Assembly (NCBI RefSeq): GCF_011059105.1
Contig: NZ_JAALLS010000007.1
Span: 95,080 to 159,079, forward strand
From: Fodinibius halophilus
Lineage (GTDB): Bacteria > Bacteroidota > Rhodothermia > Balneolales > Balneolaceae
Length of the DNA stretch: 64,000 bases
Direction of reading: 5' to 3'
The notes under the pieces were generated by a model that saw only the letters and a program-made list of their open reading frames with translations, was not told the origin of the DNA and made no database searches. Position 1 is the first letter of the stretch. The number at the start of each line of letters is the position of its first letter. The position numbers were made by a program, and so were the translations under genes. Shown here in pieces: positions 1 through 9,045 of this stretch.

Positions 1-1166
1 CAGCGATATTGATCTTCGCCTGCTTTTATTCATGTACCAATATACATGAAAATAAAAATCCAAGGTATCAAAAAAACAGCATATCCCCCCATCAGGAATC
101 TTATACGCTACAGATCTCAGACACAATCCGATTACCTTTAGATCATTATTCTATCCCACTTAACCGTTCAATCAATACTTTTTCTCTTAATAATGCCACT
201 TATTACAGCTTTATAAATAAATTCAAAGGTACTATTTACATATACAAATACAACCGGGAATCGTTGGTAAAAAAGATACCAATAGACCAAGAGATACTGG
301 AAAAGTATAATAATATCACGGGTCTTCATATAGTATCCTTCGACTCCATTTTTGTTTTTGATTATAACAAGACCTCTTATCTGTTACTAAATCAAAAAGG
401 GAAGTTACAAAGCACATTAGCCCCTCCCGACTCATCCTTCAAATCAGTAAAATATCCCCCAAGTCCAAAAGGATGGATGACAATGCCTATCGTAAAAAGA
501 GGATCTCAACTGATTACAGCCGGTTATAAAACAGGTGAAATGACTGATGAAACAAAAAGAAACCGGCCAATTACACTTATTTTCGATTCCCAAACTGAGG
601 AGACTCATTTCCAGGGGTATTACCCAGAGGTCTATAGAGAAGGTAATTGGGGCGGTTCTCTATATCGTCGTTTTTATTATACCTATAACCCGTTTGAAGA
701 TCTGTTTATTTACAGTTTTCCTGCTGATCATCATGTTTCTGTGAGCCAACATACTCCACAAAATACATTCAAAAAATATTATGCAGGCAGTAAAATAATT
801 CCCTCAATCAACTCTATGGGGCAATCCAAATACTTTTCTTTTTCGAAAATGGATCGAAGAAAGCACTTTGCAAAAAATTATAGTTATGGGCCGATTTATT
901 TTGATCCATACCGCAACAGATACTACCGTATTGCAGAAAAGAAGATAAAAGACTTTAAGGATGATCTTTACAAAGAAAAGTTACTGATTGGCCTAAACAG
1001 CGATTTTAAAAAAATATTCGAATTTGATTTAAGCAACTATTTTCAGAATAAAATATATACCTATGGAATATTTGTTACGCAAGAAGGTCTCAATGTTCAA
1101 GTTCTGGATGGTAATGAAGATCAAATAACTATAAAAGTTGTAACTTTTTACGATGATGAAAACTAA
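1..1166 (+). CDS. DUF4221-like lipoprotein, 5'-truncated
   Basis: The reading frame is open to the left edge of the window, so the true start lies outside. The first visible residues form the end of a hydrophobic signal segment followed by a lipobox-like FYSC, so the mature protein is probably a lipoprotein. The rest, about 370 residues, is rich in Tyr, Asn and short beta-type stretches and resembles the DUF4221/propeller-like lipoproteins of Bacteroidota; this family call is from general resemblance only. The 3' end overlaps the next gene by 14 bases, so the two are probably co-translated. Function unknown. Confidence 0.7.
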   Translation, partial: AILIFACFYSCTNIHENKNPRYQKNSISPHQESYTLQISDTIRLPLDHYSIPLNRSINTFSLNNATYYSFINKFKGTIYIYKYNRESLVKKIPIDQEILEKYNNITGLHIVSFDSIFVFDYNKTSYLLLNQKGKLQSTLAPPDSSFKSVKYPPSPKGWMTMPIVKRGSQLITAGYKTGEMTDETKRNRPITLIFDSQTEETHFQGYYPEVYREGNWGGSLYRRFYYTYNPFEDLFIYSFPADHHVSVSQHTPQNTFKKYYAGSKIIPSINSMGQSKYFSFSKMDRRKHFAKNYSYGPIYFDPYRNRYYRIAEKKIKDFKDDLYKEKLLIGLNSDFKKIFEFDLSNYFQNKIYTYGIFVTQEGLNVQVLDGNEDQITIKVVTFYDDEN

Positions 1167-1626
1167 ACTTCACCTCTATTCTCTCCTATTACTATGTTGT
1201 TTCCTTTTTGGAGCTAACATGAGCTGTACCAATAAGGAAGAGACAATTAAAAATACGCAGGAAAAAATTACTGATTTTTTAACCACCGAAGGGATTGACT
1301 CAGATTATATTCTCTTGGTTCCTAATTCGGGTTGTCCCGGTTGCATTTCTACCGCCGGCCTATTTATCAAAGATCATTATCAAAACAAGAATCTTTTTGT
1401 TATTCTAACTCGTATTTCATCAGTAAAGACTTTTGAAATACGTACTGGTATTCAGGTTGATTCAACATCTAACATCATTGTAGATCAACAAAATCATTTT
1501 TTGATAAACGGAAAGAATAAAATATATCCTGCTTTATTCACCTGGAAAAATCAAAGGTTAGAATTCAAAGGCTATCAAAAACCGAAAAATGATATATTCG
1601 GATATCTGCAGAAAAAACTTCAATAA
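1153..1626 (+). CDS. Small lipoprotein with CPGC motif
   Basis: 157 residues. The N-terminus has a hydrophobic segment (residues 6-21) and a lipobox-like NMSC with Cys at about 25, indicating a lipoprotein. A CPGC motif at residues 61-64 follows a short beta-type stretch (ILLVPNSG), which is the position of the active CxxC in thioredoxin-like folds. A TTERGID-like segment before it and a later hydrophobic ALFTW strand also fit a reduced thioredoxin-like domain, but I do not see the usual cis-Pro signature clearly. It overlaps its neighbours on both sides, so it belongs to a three-gene unit with the DUF4221-like and 6-bladed propeller lipoproteins. A redox or metal-binding role is inference. 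Confidence 0.75.
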   Translation: MMKTKLHLYSLLLLCCFLFGANMSCTNKEETIKNTQEKITDFLTTEGIDSDYILLVPNSGCPGCISTAGLFIKDHYQNKNLFVILTRISSVKTFEIRTGIQVDSTSNIIVDQQNHFLINGKNKIYPALFTWKNQRLEFKGYQKPKNDIFGYLQKKLQ

Positions 1627-2788
1627 CTTTCGTCCAGAGTTTTTTTGCTCGATTTTAATACTATTTTCGGTGGTATTCGTTCTAGCATCCTGTCAATCGC
1701 ATAACCGTGAAAACAATTTTGAGCTGCCCGATAGCCTCTTCACTAAGCATCCAGAATTTACAGCAATAAACTTTAGTGAAAAGACCAAGGATATTCCTAT
1801 CGAAAAAATTGCAGCTGGTATCAGATTTGTGCCTCTTGAAACTACTGAAGGTTCCCTCTATAAAGTTATAGATGACCTTTTTATTAATGACTCGCTTATA
1901 GTGATCAATGCAAGAAGCAAAGTTCTGTTCTTTAACAGGAATGGAAATCATAAATACACCTTTAAAAATAGTGGTCGTGGTCCCGGTGAATTTCGAACTA
2001 TTTACAGTTTTGCCGTAAATTTTGAAGCAAACTTAATGGCCATTGCCGATATTAAGTTTATAAAACTATATACCCTTCAGGGAAAATTTCTTAAGGAGCT
2101 TAAACTCCCTTCGATGCCTTTTTCGCTCACTCCCAACATTCGCTTTTTAAAAGAAAATAAACTGATCATCGAAAACAACCGTATTAAACCTCATTATGAA
2201 GATGACTTCAGTCCCCTTTGGATTTATAACCTAGAAACAGAAAAAGGTTATCCCATTTTTAAGAATTATCCAGACAGTACCTCTCATTTTCAGCAAAAGT
2301 ATACGTTTAAAGGTGAACTATATTCCTATCAAAACGATATTAGATACCAATCAAGAGATACTTATAATATCTACTCTGTTGATACCTCCGAAAATCTTAC
2401 TCTTCGGTATAAAATGGATTTCGGGGACCTTTCCATGCCTATCGGAGCTATACATGATGCCAAACGGTACCGGGATTACCGCGAACGATTTATTGAAGTT
2501 TTTAATATCCGAGAAAGCAAGAGATATCTTTTTGTAAAGTTTGGTCGGGATCGCAAACCAGGAATTGCTCTCTATGATAAGACTAAGAAGTTTGTAAAAA
2601 GTTATGATAACTCTTCTGAGGGGTTCAGATCCACTGAATACCCTAACCTTTCATTTTGGCCCAAAAAAATCACCAATACCAATCAACTTATCTGCATACA
2701 TTCAGCCAAAACTATACAACAATCTAAGGCAGAATTAGATATCGATGAAAATGACAACAGCGTCCTTTCTTTTATTGCCTTAAAATGA
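1589..2788 (+). CDS. 6-bladed beta-propeller lipoprotein
   Basis: 399 residues. A hydrophobic segment (about residues 21-33) ends in the lipobox LASC with Cys35. The body has the run typical of the Bacteroidota 6-bladed beta-propeller family: an early IRFVPLETT segment, then ARSKVLFFNRNG and a SGRGPGEF motif near residue 128, characteristic of that family. Members are surface or periplasmic proteins of unknown role, often near transport or regulatory lipoproteins. The start overlaps the preceding gene by 38 bases; no better ATG exists before the signal segment. It closes the three-gene lipoprotein unit and faces a minus-strand regulator with a 44-base gap. Confidence 0.85.
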   Translation: MIYSDICRKNFNNFRPEFFCSILILFSVVFVLASCQSHNRENNFELPDSLFTKHPEFTAINFSEKTKDIPIEKIAAGIRFVPLETTEGSLYKVIDDLFINDSLIVINARSKVLFFNRNGNHKYTFKNSGRGPGEFRTIYSFAVNFEANLMAIADIKFIKLYTLQGKFLKELKLPSMPFSLTPNIRFLKENKLIIENNRIKPHYEDDFSPLWIYNLETEKGYPIFKNYPDSTSHFQQKYTFKGELYSYQNDIRYQSRDTYNIYSVDTSENLTLRYKMDFGDLSMPIGAIHDAKRYRDYRERFIEVFNIRESKRYLFVKFGRDRKPGIALYDKTKKFVKSYDNSSEGFRSTEYPNLSFWPKKITNTNQLICIHSAKTIQQSKAELDIDENDNSVLSFIALK

Positions 2789-2832
2789 CTCTTAGCTAGC
2801 CTAATAGCAGTTACACCAGCTAATTTTTATCA

Positions 2833-3198
2833 TCAATTATCCTCCAGTGCTATTAATACTTCCTCCGCCTCTTTATCCGAAAGAGCTTTAAGTTGAGTAG
2901 GTGATTTTGCAAGATGTCGGTTTGTAAAGTTATACAATGCCTTTTCATCCGGTAAGCTATGTGCCCAAGCAATTTTAATGCAAGACTCTCCATTCTGGCG
3001 CAACTGCTTAATTATACTCTGAAGACGTACCCGCTTTAAAACCTTCGAAGGTCGTAACCTGAAATGACGCAAAAAATGCCTGGAAAACAACTTACTGTCC
3101 TTGTAATTCATTAAATACGCCCACTCATATACTCTTGCCACAGAATCGAGATGCCTTTCCAATTCAGCGATTGCATCTCCTATTGGTTTTCTATTCAT
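2833..3198 (-). CDS. AraC-type helix-turn-helix protein
   Basis: 121 residues, with no separate ligand-binding domain. Two AraC-like half motifs are visible. Residues about 20-55 (VYEWAYLMNY followed by FSRHFLRHFRLRPSKVLKR) match the second helix-turn-helix of AraC/XylS proteins, and residues about 72-105 (IKIAWAHSLPDEKALYNF, then SPTQLK) look like another. The protein is therefore a DNA-binding module only. Such stand-alone modules can regulate neighbouring genes. Target unknown. It converges with the upstream lipoprotein unit. Confidence 0.7.
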   Translation of the reverse strand: MNRKPIGDAIAELERHLDSVARVYEWAYLMNYKDSKLFSRHFLRHFRLRPSKVLKRVRLQSIIKQLRQNGESCIKIAWAHSLPDEKALYNFTNRHLAKSPTQLKALSDKEAEEVLIALEDN

Positions 3199-3771
3199 TA
3201 TGCTCTCTGATTATATTTTTGTCCTACTTAACATTTCAAAGAGTTCCAAAGATGGCGGATGTTACAAAAAATATGTATTTCCAATTGAGAATCTCTGATC
3301 TACTGCCCACTCACTACTAACAAATCAATCAAACTAAGGGAACGGTGAATCTCATCGTCTACTTATATACCTTGTCACTAAAATCGTTTAACAAGCAATA
3401 CAAATACTTTTATCAGGCAATAAACATCCCTTCTCAAAGATTTAAACCTCTACGTCATATTTTGCATCACCCTTTCGGCAGTGATGGGGGGGGCAGTATC
3501 GCACCTACCCTGCCTAAGATGGTTAGCGTACTGGAAGTCACCAATAAAAAGGTCAGTCTCCTTATTACTGTTTTACCGTGCCCGACTTGTTTTTAACGCC
3601 CTTTTTCCGGTATTTTTGCCGATTGAATCGGGCGTAAAGTAATAACTGGCTCCCTCTCTTTTTATCTTTCGTATTGCTGGCACTGCCAGTGCTGTTGCAA
3701 CCGATTTCACATGGTTATTGATACTACAGTTGGGCTTTTTGGAATAGCTTGATCTTTTTACTGCTTGTTAC
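3199..3771. other. Intergenic stretch without a convincing gene
   Basis: About 570 bases between the AraC-type gene and the DKNYY gene. Short open frames exist on both strands but none has recognisable protein features or a good start. A run of eight G lies near 3486. There is no clear terminator, tRNA or repeat. It could be the remains of a decayed gene. Confidence 0.5.
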
Positions 3772-5064
3772 CTATTCTTGCGAGGCTACCTTAGCTCCAT
3801 TATGGTAATAATGATTGTTATCACGAGCTTCTGCCTCTCGTTCTACATCATAATCGATCACTTCGAAGCTTTTGGCATTGGCGCCCTCCACTTCCTGCAC
3901 GCCCGACTTATAGTCAGCTCGATAGTAAACTCTCTGATGATCTTTCAAATACCCTTTCCCCAGTACGGCGATAGTATTGGGATCGGCCCCTTCGATAATC
4001 CCAGCATGATCTTTACTTAGGTTATACACATGACGAGCATCTACGGCAAGGTAACCCGCATCCTCCAAAAGTTTAAAAGTTCCGAAATTGTGACCTGTTA
4101 TAATTGGTTCGGCTTTGTAGAATACGCGGGCTTTATCCATACTAAATTCATAGTTTAGTACCGTAAAAGAACTGGGAGCCTCTGAGGGAATACGTTGCCC
4201 CCTCCAATAAACATAACTCTCCCCATTTTGCTCTAATGACTGTGTATAGTGGTAAGGTTCTTCCGTTAGAGAACGAAAGTTTTCAGGCACAGCTTCAGGT
4301 ATCACTTCGCCGTTAAAATAAACAGCAGTATCGTCCACCCAATAATGTTGATCGGCCTTGGCCGCCGGTTTAAAACTATCCGGATCGGCTCCGGGGATCA
4401 TTTGCCCTTCATAATAAACATACTGCTCATCCCTCCAGTAGGCCGGATGTTCCTCATTTATTACCGAAAAGGTGGCCGGATCTGCTTCTTCTATAAACTC
4501 AATTTTATCATCAAAGCTATCTGCATAGAATACCTTGAATTTATCTTTTGCATATAAATAATTCGTACTGTTTGGCAAAAGAGTGAAGGTAGAGGCATCT
4601 ATCCCGTTAAGCTCAGTACCCCGGTAATAAACATGATTCGAATCCTTGGCATAGGGTGCTCTTTCTTTTAAAGATGATGGCAACCCAGACAATATTTTAA
4701 AACTAGCAGCCTCCGCCCCAATCAGGGCCTCACCGTTATAATAAACCTCTCCACCACTAACAGAGTATCCTTCATTCAATATACCCTGCGACAAATTCCA
4801 TGCAGCCTGTGGATAACCACTTGCAAAAAGTAGCCCACAAACTCCGATAACGCTTCCAATGAACATCATCCGGCCCGATATGTTAAAAAATGACCAGCCA
4901 AACAGCCAGTAAACTCCAAATATTATAACGGGATAGCTCAAACAGACCATAACTATAATATAATTAGACAAATTATTGCCGGCACCCGGTCCACCAAACA
5001 ACATTACTGAACTTATCCAGCACAGTGGCCAAGCCAAAAGAGCAAATGATACGATCCAATTCAT
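3772..5064 (-). CDS. DKNYY repeat membrane protein
   Basis: 430 residues. The first 85 residues hold three predicted membrane segments (about 3-25, 33-60, 67-83). The rest is a tandem array of about eight repeats of roughly 40 residues, each with a core like DSNHVYYRG or DKARVFYKA, then a GADP/GAEA element and a SFxxL element. This is the DKNYY family, known as extracytoplasmic repeat proteins of unknown function. The repeats probably face the periplasm. It stands alone on the minus strand; the nearest upstream feature is an apparent attenuator 500 bases away, too far for simple control. Confidence 0.85.
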   Translation of the reverse strand: MNWIVSFALLAWPLCWISSVMLFGGPGAGNNLSNYIIVMVCLSYPVIIFGVYWLFGWSFFNISGRMMFIGSVIGVCGLLFASGYPQAAWNLSQGILNEGYSVSGGEVYYNGEALIGAEAASFKILSGLPSSLKERAPYAKDSNHVYYRGTELNGIDASTFTLLPNSTNYLYAKDKFKVFYADSFDDKIEFIEEADPATFSVINEEHPAYWRDEQYVYYEGQMIPGADPDSFKPAAKADQHYWVDDTAVYFNGEVIPEAVPENFRSLTEEPYHYTQSLEQNGESYVYWRGQRIPSEAPSSFTVLNYEFSMDKARVFYKAEPIITGHNFGTFKLLEDAGYLAVDARHVYNLSKDHAGIIEGADPNTIAVLGKGYLKDHQRVYYRADYKSGVQEVEGANAKSFEVIDYDVEREAEARDNNHYYHNGAKVASQE

Positions 5065-5567
5065 CCCATTTATAATTATTGAGTTAAATATTGTTGTTAT
5101 AGCCCTCTCTATATATAAATGGCAATACTAGAGTTGGGCATATCGATTTTGATCCGTGTCCATGTCCAGATCAAATGTGCATATATCATGAATGCAATTA
5201 AAGAAGGTAGGCTACAAGAAACAGATTGGACCTTGCCTATAAAGTCTCTCGTGACCTACTATCTAATTTATTGCCACATATCCTATTCAGACGGCGGTTA
5301 ACTAACAATATTTCCTGTTGAAAGGCAAGATCACTAAGCCATTATCATATCTATCCTAGACCGATAAATACCTAAACTTTGAAAAGCCAAAAATTCTATG
5401 AATTCTCAGCTTTACTGTTACCTTCCGAGAATGGGTAGTGATGGGCAGAAACAACAATTTTTATAATAGGATATATCTCCAAGACAGACCATGCAAGATG
5501 TTTTTACAAAAAATGGTCAATCCTTTTTCAAATTCACATACATTATTCAGATATTATTGGTATAAAA

Positions 5568-5606
5568 AAGGACCTCAGGAGTATCCGTCCCGAGGCCCTG
5601 TGCTTT
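5568..5606 (-). terminator. Rho-independent terminator of an attenuator-like leader
   Basis: Read on the minus strand, GGGCCTCGGGA and TCCTGAGGTCC form a stem with 9 of 11 pairs around a short loop and are followed at once by six T. It lies about 35 bases past the stop of a 20-residue leader frame. No gene starts within 500 bases downstream. Confidence 0.65.
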
Positions 5607-5640
5607 AGGTTTCAGCATTTAGGAGTGACTAGTTGACTAA

Positions 5641-5703
5641 CTAGATTAGGTCTAGAGAGACAATAATAGTGCGTTCTGTTAACAAGAGTATTGCGAAGGG
5701 CAT
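5641..5703 (-). promoter_or_regulatory. Putative branched-chain amino acid leader peptide
   Basis: A 20-codon minus-strand frame, ATG to TAG, encodes MPFAILLLTERTIIVSLDLI. Ten of the 20 residues are Ile, Leu or Val, including L-L-L and I-I-V runs. A small hairpin (CTAGTT/AACTAG, plus-strand 5629-5644) overlaps the stop, and a terminator follows at 5568-5606. This layout matches ilv/leu-type transcription attenuators, in which ribosome stalling at scarce branched-chain codons prevents termination. No biosynthetic gene follows here, so it appears orphaned. I could not identify an antiterminator pairing with certainty. Confidence 0.5.
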
Positions 5704-5740
5704 TTGTTACAAAAAAAATTAAATTATTTTTTCTTCTCTT

Positions 5741-6211
5741 TTGAGCCTCGTTAAAAGTCACTACAAATCACCGCTGGGTTGGCTCGAATTGAGCACATCA
5801 GAGGGGTTTTTGTACCAAATTTCGTTTTTAGACAGCCGCCCCAAGCCTTTATTAGAAATTACTAATACTAGCCACAAGAAAATTAAGAGTGAATTAGATG
5901 AATATTTCCGAGGTGAACACAAACAGTTTACTCTACCCTTGAAGCCCGAAGGCACTAATTTTCAGCAACGTGTATGGAATGAACTTCAACAGATACCATT
6001 TGGATGCGTTACAAATTACGGTGAATTGGCAAAACGGCTAGGTGATGTTAAAAAAGTTCGAGCTGTTGGCAGGGCAAACGGTCAAAATCCCATTCCTATC
6101 ATTATTCCGTGTCATCGAGTAATTGGTGTAAACAATAATCTTGTGGGATATGCCGGGGGAATCAGTCGAAAAAAGTTTTTGCTCAAACACGAGGGAGCCC
6201 TTTTATTATAA
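5741..6211 (+). CDS. ogt: Methylated-DNA--protein-cysteine methyltransferase
   Basis: 156 residues. It has the conserved active-site segment IPCHRVIG with the alkyl-acceptor Cys124, the helix-turn-helix-like stretch QQIPFGCVTNYGELAKRLG, and the RAVGRANGQNPIPI segment that precedes the active site. It removes alkyl groups from O6-alkylguanine by irreversible transfer to its own cysteine. The length fits single-domain Ogt proteins without an Ada domain. The start is a TTG; the next residues match the usual N-terminus (YKSPLGWLEL), so the start is close to right. It ends 82 bases before the start chosen for the next gene. Confidence 0.93.
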   Translation: MSLVKSHYKSPLGWLELSTSEGFLYQISFLDSRPKPLLEITNTSHKKIKSELDEYFRGEHKQFTLPLKPEGTNFQQRVWNELQQIPFGCVTNYGELAKRLGDVKKVRAVGRANGQNPIPIIIPCHRVIGVNNNLVGYAGGISRKKFLLKHEGALLL

Positions 6212-6293
6212 CAACCTTAAAAACTTTTTACTGTCGGATGGCTGTGCAATTTGTACATTCACCGTATCTTTCACGTTAAGAAACTATTACAAT

Positions 6294-7889
6294 ATGATGA
6301 CCTTTCGACGCTTAGCTGTTCTACTGATTAGTATCATTGGCCTTGCCATCACTGCTAATGCTCAGGTTCAAGAAGCCCCGGAACGCACAATGGGCGAAGG
6401 ACCTTATGAAAAGCTTATTATCCGCGGTGTAATGCTAGTTGATGGTACGGGTTCTCCTCCCCGCGGTCCGGTTGATGTGGTGGTTGAGGATAATAAAATT
6501 GCCACCATCCAATCCGTAGGCTACCCCGGCATACCCATTGATGAAGATCGACGCCCCGAAGCAGATACTAATACGAAAGAGATCCAAGCCAAGGGTATGT
6601 ACCTGCTACCCGGCTTTATTGATATGCATGCCCACACCGGCGGTGTTGCCCAAGGCACCCCTGCAGAATATGTGTATAAACTCTGGATGGCCCACGGCAT
6701 CACAACCGTTCGCGAACCCGGCTCTTTTAACGGCATGGAGTGGACTTTGCGTCAAAAAGAACGAAGCAGGAAAAACGAGATTACTGCCCCACGTATTTTC
6801 TCTTATATCGGCTTTGGAATGGGTCACGACGGACCTATAACTACGCCTGAAGAAGCACGAAAGTGGGTGCAGATGATCCATGACGAAGGTGCTGATGGCA
6901 TCAAATTTTTCGGAGCCAGTAAACCAGTATATGCCGCTGCTATTGATGAAGCCAACAAACTGGGCCTTGGCACCATGACTCACCACGCTCAAACCCGTGT
7001 CGTCTATAATAATGCATTGGAATCGGCTCGATTGGGACTTACCAGTATCACTCACTGGTATGGCATCCCCGAAGCCCTTTTCACAGGTCAGATTATTCAA
7101 GACTATCCTCTTGATTATAACTATAGTAACGAGCAGCACCGCTTTGAAGAGGCCGGAAAATTGTGGCAACAAGCCGCTGAACCATACACTGAAAAATGGA
7201 ACAGCGTGATGAATGAAATGCTTGAGCTCGATATTACGCTCAATCCCACTTTTACTATTTATGAAGCCAGCCGCGATCTCAGTGCTCAACGACGCGCCGA
7301 ATGGCACGAGCGATATACCCTACCCTCTCTTTGGGATTTCTACAAGCCCAGCCGTATCTCTCACGGTTCGTACTGGCTGAACTGGGGTACCGAGCAAGAA
7401 GTTGCCTGGAAAGATAATTTTGATCTCTGGTTTGAGTTTGTCAATGAGTTTAAAAATCGCGGGGGACGTGTTACCCTGGGCTCCGATGCCGGCTATATCT
7501 ATAAACTCTACGGATTTGCCTATATACAGGAAATGGAGCTTTTCCGGGAAGCCGGATTCCATCCCCTCGAAATTTTCCAATCGGCTTCACTCAAAGCAGC
7601 TGAGGTGTTAAATATGGATGATAAACTCGGCACCATTGAAGTTGGGAAACTGGCAGACATGGTATTGGTGGATGCCAATCCCCTTAAAAACCTGAAAACT
7701 TTATACGGAACCGGTGCGATACACGTTAATGATGAAAACAAGCCGGTACGCATCGGCGGCGTTAAATATACGATTAAAGATGGCATTGTTTACGACGCTA
7801 AGAAGATGCTCGAAGATGTGTCCAAAATGGTAAAAGAAGCAAAGGCTGAGAAAGAATATGAGATTACACAACCAGGCCTAGACTATTAA
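6294..7889 (+). CDS. Secreted metal-dependent amidohydrolase
   Basis: 531 residues from the chosen ATG at 6294; the frame extends further upstream but a clear signal peptide (MMTFRRLAVLLISIIGLAIT, cleaved near ANAQ) begins here. The core has the amidohydrolase metal motif FIDMHAHTG, a later H-rich TMTHHAQTR, a SITHWYG segment and the conserved late Asp in TLGSDAGYIYKLYG. The C-terminal LGTIEVGKLADMVLVDANPL completes the composite beta-sandwich typical of imidazolonepropionase-like amidohydrolases. The substrate is unknown; a periplasmic peptidase or cyclic amide hydrolase is possible. It follows ogt closely but has no clear functional tie to it. Confidence 0.88.
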   Translation: MMTFRRLAVLLISIIGLAITANAQVQEAPERTMGEGPYEKLIIRGVMLVDGTGSPPRGPVDVVVEDNKIATIQSVGYPGIPIDEDRRPEADTNTKEIQAKGMYLLPGFIDMHAHTGGVAQGTPAEYVYKLWMAHGITTVREPGSFNGMEWTLRQKERSRKNEITAPRIFSYIGFGMGHDGPITTPEEARKWVQMIHDEGADGIKFFGASKPVYAAAIDEANKLGLGTMTHHAQTRVVYNNALESARLGLTSITHWYGIPEALFTGQIIQDYPLDYNYSNEQHRFEEAGKLWQQAAEPYTEKWNSVMNEMLELDITLNPTFTIYEASRDLSAQRRAEWHERYTLPSLWDFYKPSRISHGSYWLNWGTEQEVAWKDNFDLWFEFVNEFKNRGGRVTLGSDAGYIYKLYGFAYIQEMELFREAGFHPLEIFQSASLKAAEVLNMDDKLGTIEVGKLADMVLVDANPLKNLKTLYGTGAIHVNDENKPVRIGGVKYTIKDGIVYDAKKMLEDVSKMVKEAKAEKEYEITQPGLDY

Positions 7890-7935
7890 AGGCAAGGTTC
7901 CACCTGTTTCCATACTTCATTTATTCCTGACATAT

Positions 7936-7972
7936 CTCCTGCTGTATACTTCCTAATCTCTTACAGCAGGAG
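7936..7972 (+). terminator. Hairpin after the amidohydrolase gene
   Basis: CTCCTGCTGTA and TACAGCAGGAG form a perfect 11-base inverted repeat with a 15-base loop, 46 bases after the amidohydrolase stop and 28 bases before the next start. There is no T tract, so it may be a weak terminator or an mRNA-stabilising structure. Confidence 0.4.
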
Positions 7973-8000
7973 TATAACATTACAAAAATTTTAGTTATTA

Positions 8001-8579
8001 ATGGGTTTCGACCTGCGTAAAGACTCACGAAAGTTACATCGGTGGGGTGCTATCTTAATAGCACTTCCTTTTTTAATTGTCCTTATATCAGGACTCTTTT
8101 TACAGGTAAAAAAAGAGTTCGACTGGATACAACCCGCTACCCAATCCGGTAGCCAGGTAGGAGCCTCACTCCCTTTCGACAGTATACTTAACACAGCTAA
8201 ATCCATTCCCAAATTAGCGGTCAACGAGTGGGAAGATATAGACCGGTTGGATGTACGTCCTGATGATGGCATTATCAAAATTCGGAGTACCAATGGCTGG
8301 GAGGCACAAATTGATGCCCACACCGGAGAAAAACTACAACTGGCCAAACGTCGTTCAGATGTTATTGAAGCCATCCACGATGGGTCATGGTTCCATGATG
8401 AGGCCAAGCTCTGGCTGTTTTTACCCTCTGCTGTCGTTGTACTTATCCTCTGGCTTACCGGTATCTACCTCTTTTTTTATCCCTACTTTGCCAAATGGCA
8501 AAACCGCAAACGCCTCAAAGAGAGAAAACTTGAAAAGCGAAGAAAAGAACGTCAGAAAGAAAAAGAAATGGCCCTGTAA
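8001..8579 (+). CDS. PepSY-associated transmembrane protein
   Basis: 192 residues. It starts with the short cytoplasmic DLRKDSRKLHRW segment typical of PepSY-TM proteins, a membrane helix (about 16-36), a periplasmic part with a PepSY-like unit ending DAHTGEKLQL, a second membrane helix (about 131-157) and a Lys/Arg-rich tail. PepSY-TM proteins often act in reduction or uptake of iron and other metals. It precedes a 2Fe-2S ferredoxin gene by 97 bases, which fits a redox or iron link, but that is inference. It is shorter than full PepSY-TM reductases (usually over 350 residues). Confidence 0.8.
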   Translation: MGFDLRKDSRKLHRWGAILIALPFLIVLISGLFLQVKKEFDWIQPATQSGSQVGASLPFDSILNTAKSIPKLAVNEWEDIDRLDVRPDDGIIKIRSTNGWEAQIDAHTGEKLQLAKRRSDVIEAIHDGSWFHDEAKLWLFLPSAVVVLILWLTGIYLFFYPYFAKWQNRKRLKERKLEKRRKERQKEKEMAL

Positions 8580-8676
8580 CATTCTTTTCACATATAAATT
8601 CCATAGTGACAAAAGCTATCATATCTTAGCGATAATCCTTATCATTGGGCTTTTTAAATAAAGGATTGAGAACAAA

Positions 8677-9045
8677 ATGGCCGAGACTCCAAGCGATAAA
8701 GCAGAAGAACTTCATGTTGATGACATTCAGCGACATATCTTTTTATGTGCTGATCAGACCAAACCAAAATGTTGTAACAAGGAATGGAGTATCAGGGCCT
8801 GGAACTTTCTTAAAATGCGTCTCAGAGAACTGGGGCTGGATGGCGCCGGAGGCGTGTACCGAACCAAAGCCAACTGCCTGCGTATCTGTAAAAAAGGTCC
8901 GGTAGCTGTAGTTTACCCTGAAGGTATTTGGTACCACTCTTGCAAACCCGAAGTATTGGAACGAATCATCCAAGAACATCTCATTAATGGTAACCCCGTT
9001 GAAGAATACATGTTTGCTGAAAGTCCTCTGCAAGAAGAAGATTAG
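8677..9045 (+). CDS. Thioredoxin-like (2Fe-2S) ferredoxin
   Basis: 122 residues. The cysteine pattern FLCADQ..KCCNKEW near the N-terminus, then [13 protein letters not shown] and WYHSCKPE, matches stand-alone thioredoxin-fold 2Fe-2S ferredoxins of the NuoE-related type. The VYPEGIWY segment before the last Cys is typical of the family. It should be a small cytoplasmic electron carrier. The partner is not evident here; the upstream PepSY protein is a candidate only by position. Confidence 0.88.
   Translation: MAETPSDKAEELHVDDIQRHIFLCADQTKPKCCNKEWSIRAWNFLKMRLRELGLDGAGGVYRTKANCLRICKKGPVAVVYPEGIWYHSCKPEVLERIIQEHLINGNPVEEYMFAESPLQEED

Larger units (their letters stand above)
5065..5740. other. 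Gene-poor region with a minus-strand attenuator-like leader
   Basis: About 675 bases with no convincing full-length gene. The only structured part is at 5568-5703, where a minus-strand short open frame rich in Ile, Leu and Val is followed by a terminator hairpin (annotated separately). The part from 5065 to 5565 shows no hairpin, repeat or supported open frame. Confidence 0.5.

Noticed and set aside
3345..3596. An 83-residue plus-strand frame that includes a run of eight G.
   Set aside because: GTG start, no domain, poor codon pattern and an odd G run; not a convincing gene.
3573..3710. A 45-residue basic minus-strand frame starting at GTG between the AraC-type and DKNYY genes.
   Set aside because: Weak start, no recognisable domain, and short; it could be chance or a fragment of a lost gene.
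5119..5301. A 60-residue plus-strand frame in the gene-poor region.
   Set aside because: No domain or context; probably chance in AT-rich DNA.
6606..7307. A 233-residue minus-strand frame inside the amidohydrolase gene.
   Set aside because: No family features; the plus-strand frame has a clear signal peptide and metal motifs.
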